Shown here: positions 5,798 through 8,190 of the stretch, one piece after another
Layout of the letters: each line of letters opens with the position of its first letter
Position numbering within the stretch: the first letter of the stretch is position 1
Source: an uncultured Terriglobus sp.
Lineage (GTDB): Bacteria; Acidobacteriota; Terriglobia; Terriglobales; Acidobacteriaceae
Reading direction: 5' to 3'
DNA: 8,190 bases
Assembly (NCBI GenBank): GCA_937859825.1
Contig: CALMAP010000182.1
Coordinates: forward strand, 1 to 8,190
Program-made: the position numbers and the translations under genes
The notes under the pieces: generated by a model
The model's database searches: none
Told to the model about the DNA's origin: nothing
The model's input: the letters and a program-made list of their open reading frames with translations, nothing else

Positions 5798-8190
5798 GCG
5801 ACGATGGCGGAGTGCGCAGCAGCCTCCGCTTCGTTATGTACAGGAACCGGAAAGCGCATGTCCAGCGTCATGGGGTAGAGCGGGTTCACCGGCTCGGGCG
5901 GCATCGTGATGGAACCTGCGGGAGGTGTCTCGACCACAAGCCGTTGCCGTCTTCGCTGCCGCGCTTCTGTTGCGTCCTCAGGGAGAGCGTCGAAAAGGCT
6001 GCCGTCCGGCCTGGCGCTGTGCCATATGCAGCGCGCGACCGATCGGGAGCCCCGCAGATCGATCAGGTCAAAGGTGAGCGGCATGTGCACCGGAATGGTA
6101 GGGTGCTGCAGTGCTGCAAGCCTGCGGGCGCGGTAGCGCACACCGGCGATGAACTCTCCAGCCGTGCCGGTCGACGTGAGCGGCACCCTGCGGCCGTTGC
6201 AGAGCACGGCATACCTGGCCGCGTCATCTCCACCGGAGAGCCGCACCTGGATCCGCTCCAGCGAAGAGTCCACGCTGCGACCCGTGCCGCCTCCTGTAGC
6301 CTCTTCGGCGAGAACGTTCCAGGGTTCGAGGGCCTGCTGCAACTCCATGGCCGCGCCATGCGCCTGCAATAAAGCGACGGAAGGAAAGCGGAACCGAAAG
6401 TGCGCCTCGAACCATGCTGACTCAAAGGCGAACCCGGCCTGCCGCAGGTAGTCGAGCACCGCGCGGAAGTCTTCACGGACGAAGTGCGGCAGCATGAAGC
6501 GGTCATGCAGTGCCGTGTCCCAACGCACGAGGGTACCTGTGAATGGTCCTTTCCAGAACGCGGCCACGAGCGCACGAACGAGTAACCGCTGCAGCAGGTC
6601 CATGCGATGGTGTGGCGGCATCTCGAAGGCGCGCAGTTCCAGCAGGCCGATGCGCAGACCCTGCCCCTCCGGTGGCCACAGCTTGTCGATGCAGAACTCC
6701 GCGCGGTGCGCATTGCCGGTCACGTCCACCAGCAGATTGCGGAAGAGCCCATCCACGATCCACGGCGGGCAGTCGATCTCCGGAAGGTGGCGAAACGAAA
6801 GTTCCAGTTCATAGAGCGCGTCGGTACGTGCCTCGTCCACCCGAGGGTACTGGCTGGTGGGGCCCACGTACATGCCCGCGAACAGGTACGAAAGCGACGG
6901 ATGGTTCTGCCAGAAGGCGAGCATGCTGCGCAGAATGCCGGGGCGGCGCAGCACCGGGCTGTCCTGCGGTGTGTGACCGCCCAGCGTGATGTGGCTGCCG
7001 CCGCCGGTGGCCAGGTAGCTGCCGTCCCATCCGAACTTGGCGGCACGCAGCCTGTGCCGCGCGGCCTCCTCCGCCAGAAGTTCGCTGGTGCTTTCGATCT
7101 CTGCCCAGGTACTGGCCGGAGGCAGGTTCACCTCGAGCACACCCGGATCGGGTGTGAGGCTGAAGAAGCGTATGCGCGGATCGGGGTTTGGAGGGTAGCC
7201 CTCGATCCACACAGGCTTGTTCCGATGTGCCGCGGTGTCCTCCACCGCTGCAATCAGATCGAGATAGTCCGGGAGCACGGGGATGAACGGCAGAAAAACA
7301 TGCAGCCTACCTTCGCGAAGCTCCACGCAAAGCGCGGGCCGCACCAGCAGGGCTGTAGCTTCCGATGTTTCCGGCGTGGGTGCGAGCGGGTCGGCTTCGG
7401 GATCGCTGGAAAAGAGCTCAGGCCGCCGCGCGGGCCGGCCCGGCAACGCCACCAGGCCGTTCGCACCGATGTCGTAGCTCACGGTGTCTGGAACGACCCA
7501 CGGCATCACCTCAACCGGCAGGCGATAGCCCACGGGTGAGTCGCCGGGCGAGAGCACGAAACGCTCGGGGCGTTCAAACCACAACTGGCTCGACCAGAAT
7601 GTCCGATGGCCTGCCTGCCTTCGCCGCAGCGGCAGAACGTACCCGGCGGGTTGGCTCTCTTCCACGAACGGGTTCCACGCTGACAGAATATTGTCTGGAC
7701 TCGCCCCAAGCCTGCGGCTCAACGCCTGCAGAAAGCCGAGCGCATCGGCATCCCCAAACCCGTACTGCCGGTCTTCCTGCGCGAACAGGTCGGCGTTCTC
7801 CCATATGGGAACGCCGTCCACGCGCGAGATGCAGTGAAACGCCCAGCGTGGCAGCGGTTCGCCCGGATACCACTTGCCCTGTCCCAGATGCAGCAGACCT
7901 CCAGGAGCCGTGCGAGCGCGGAGGGCCTGAATGAGCGACAGCCCTACCGCCCGCTTTTCGGGGCCGAGTGCCGCAAGGTTCCACTGCGGCGATTCGGCTT
8001 CGTCAACGCCCACGTAGGTGGGTTCGCCGCCCATCATCAGGCGTGCATCCCCTTCCTGCAGGACCACGTCTACCGAGCGGGCGAGGGCACGCACACGTTC
8101 CCACGCGTCTTCGGAATACGGTTCTGCCAGCACGTCGGTATTTGGGGCCAAGATGTCGGTGCTCGGAGCCAAGACGTCGCTGCTCGGAGC
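5794..8190 (-). CDS. DUF2126 protein, predicted circularly permuted glutamine-synthetase-like ligase (N-terminus outside the window)
   Basis: The frame is open to the window edge: 798 residues are visible and the true start lies beyond base 8190. A TTG at 8172 is a formal start, but codons continue in frame before it, and relatives are about 1100 residues with an N-terminal transglutaminase domain. Counting from the first visible codon, hallmarks are Met-Gly-Gly-Glu-Pro-Thr-Tyr (53-59), Gly-Lys-Trp-Tyr-Pro-Gly-Glu-Pro-Leu-Pro (105-114), Leu-Glu-Val-Asn-Leu-Pro-Pro (352-358), Gly-Gly-Gly-Ser-His-Ile-Thr-Leu-Gly-Gly (396-405), Thr-Gly-Asn-Ala-His-Arg-Ala-Glu-Phe (491-499), Glu-Leu-Arg-Ala-Phe-Glu (518-523) and Arg-Trp-Asp-Thr-Ala-Leu-His-Asp-Arg-Phe (556-565). 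Glu- and His-rich motifs of this sort fit a metal/ATP site of a glutamine-synthetase-like fold, which comparative work predicts to be permuted here. It is probably cytoplasmic and first of the three minus-strand genes seen. Its product would act with the ATP-grasp protein in peptide or amide synthesis. The family is certain, the reaction predicted only. Confidence 0.9.
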   Translation of the reverse strand, partial: APSSDVLAPSTDILAPNTDVLAEPYSEDAWERVRALARSVDVVLQEGDARLMMGGEPTYVGVDEAESPQWNLAALGPEKRAVGLSLIQALRARTAPGGLLHLGQGKWYPGEPLPRWAFHCISRVDGVPIWENADLFAQEDRQYGFGDADALGFLQALSRRLGASPDNILSAWNPFVEESQPAGYVLPLRRRQAGHRTFWSSQLWFERPERFVLSPGDSPVGYRLPVEVMPWVVPDTVSYDIGANGLVALPGRPARRPELFSSDPEADPLAPTPETSEATALLVRPALCVELREGRLHVFLPFIPVLPDYLDLIAAVEDTAAHRNKPVWIEGYPPNPDPRIRFFSLTPDPGVLEVNLPPASTWAEIESTSELLAEEAARHRLRAAKFGWDGSYLATGGGSHITLGGHTPQDSPVLRRPGILRSMLAFWQNHPSLSYLFAGMYVGPTSQYPRVDEARTDALYELELSFRHLPEIDCPPWIVDGLFRNLLVDVTGNAHRAEFCIDKLWPPEGQGLRIGLLELRAFEMPPHHRMDLLQRLLVRALVAAFWKGPFTGTLVRWDTALHDRFMLPHFVREDFRAVLDYLRQAGFAFESAWFEAHFRFRFPSVALLQAHGAAMELQQALEPWNVLAEEATGGGTGRSVDSSLERIQVRLSGGDDAARYAVLCNGRRVPLTSTGTAGEFIAGVRYRARRLAALQHPTIPVHMPLTFDLIDLRGSRSVARCIWHSARPDGSLFDALPEDATEARQRRRQRLVVETPPAGSITMPPEPVNPLYPMTLDMRFPVPVHNEAEAAAHSAIVA
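8128..8190 (-). repeat. Three in-frame 21-base tandem repeats in the DUF2126 gene
   Basis: Units at 8190-8170, 8169-8149 and 8148-8128 (minus strand) encode Ala-Pro-Ser-Ser-Asp-Val-Leu, Ala-Pro-Ser-Thr-Asp-Ile-Leu and Ala-Pro-Asn-Thr-Asp-Val-Leu. The first two agree at 19 of 21 bases and the second and third at 14 of 21. The array may continue past the window edge. It sits just before the DUF2126 domain, where a linker from an N-terminal transglutaminase domain would be expected. Confidence 0.85.

Noticed and set aside
8170..8172. TTG as the true start of the DUF2126 protein
   Set aside because: The preceding codons continue the same tandem repeat in frame to the window edge, so the gene begins farther upstream.

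Overview
This is a GC-rich window with five protein-coding loci and short intergenic gaps (the longest is about 185 bases). No rRNA, tRNA, CRISPR array or insertion sequence was seen. The gene content and an intergenic palindromic repeat of the form GTCATCC...GCGGAG...GACCTGCTT suggest a soil acidobacterium, possibly near Terriglobus, Granulicella or Edaphobacter. The gene content in question is a SelA-like PLP enzyme with a C-terminal beta-rich tail, and a secreted GH29 fucosidase. The taxonomic guess is inference from recall, not a search result.

Left part, plus strand. Bases 1-632 hold the 3' end of a SelA-like PLP-dependent enzyme that carries an extra beta-rich C-terminal domain. After a 120-base gap with inverted repeats comes a complete secreted alpha-L-fucosidase (753-2108) of glycoside hydrolase family 29, with a discoidin-like C-terminal module. 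These two genes look like ordinary amino acid/peptide and glycan degradation functions.

Right part, minus strand, convergent with the fucosidase. The order of transcription is: a large DUF2126 protein (5794-8190, cut by the window edge); a circularly permuted ATP-grasp/alpha-E protein (3304-5797) whose start overlaps the DUF2126 stop by 4 bases (ATGA); and a stand-alone transglutaminase-fold protein (2294-3172). This gene set matches a system predicted by comparative genomics (Iyer, Aravind and colleagues, about 2009, cited from memory) to make or remove peptide tags. In that prediction a circularly permuted glutamine-synthetase-like ligase (DUF2126) and a circularly permuted ATP-grasp form amide bonds, the helical alpha-E domain assists, and transglutaminase-fold and NTN-type (Anbu) peptidases process the products. 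No Anbu gene is visible here. The biochemistry is unproven as far as I know.

The most unusual point is that the ATP-grasp/alpha-E gene is broken by a frameshift at about 4695 (minus strand). Conserved ATP-grasp sequence leaves one frame after Asn-Leu-Asp-Ser and resumes immediately in another frame at Leu-Val-Val-Lys-Pro. This is a sequencing error, a real mutation, or (less likely) recoding. Other notable points are a three-fold 21-base in-frame repeat at the visible start of the DUF2126 gene, and several copies of the intergenic palindromic repeat, one of which lies inside the minus-strand gene cluster.
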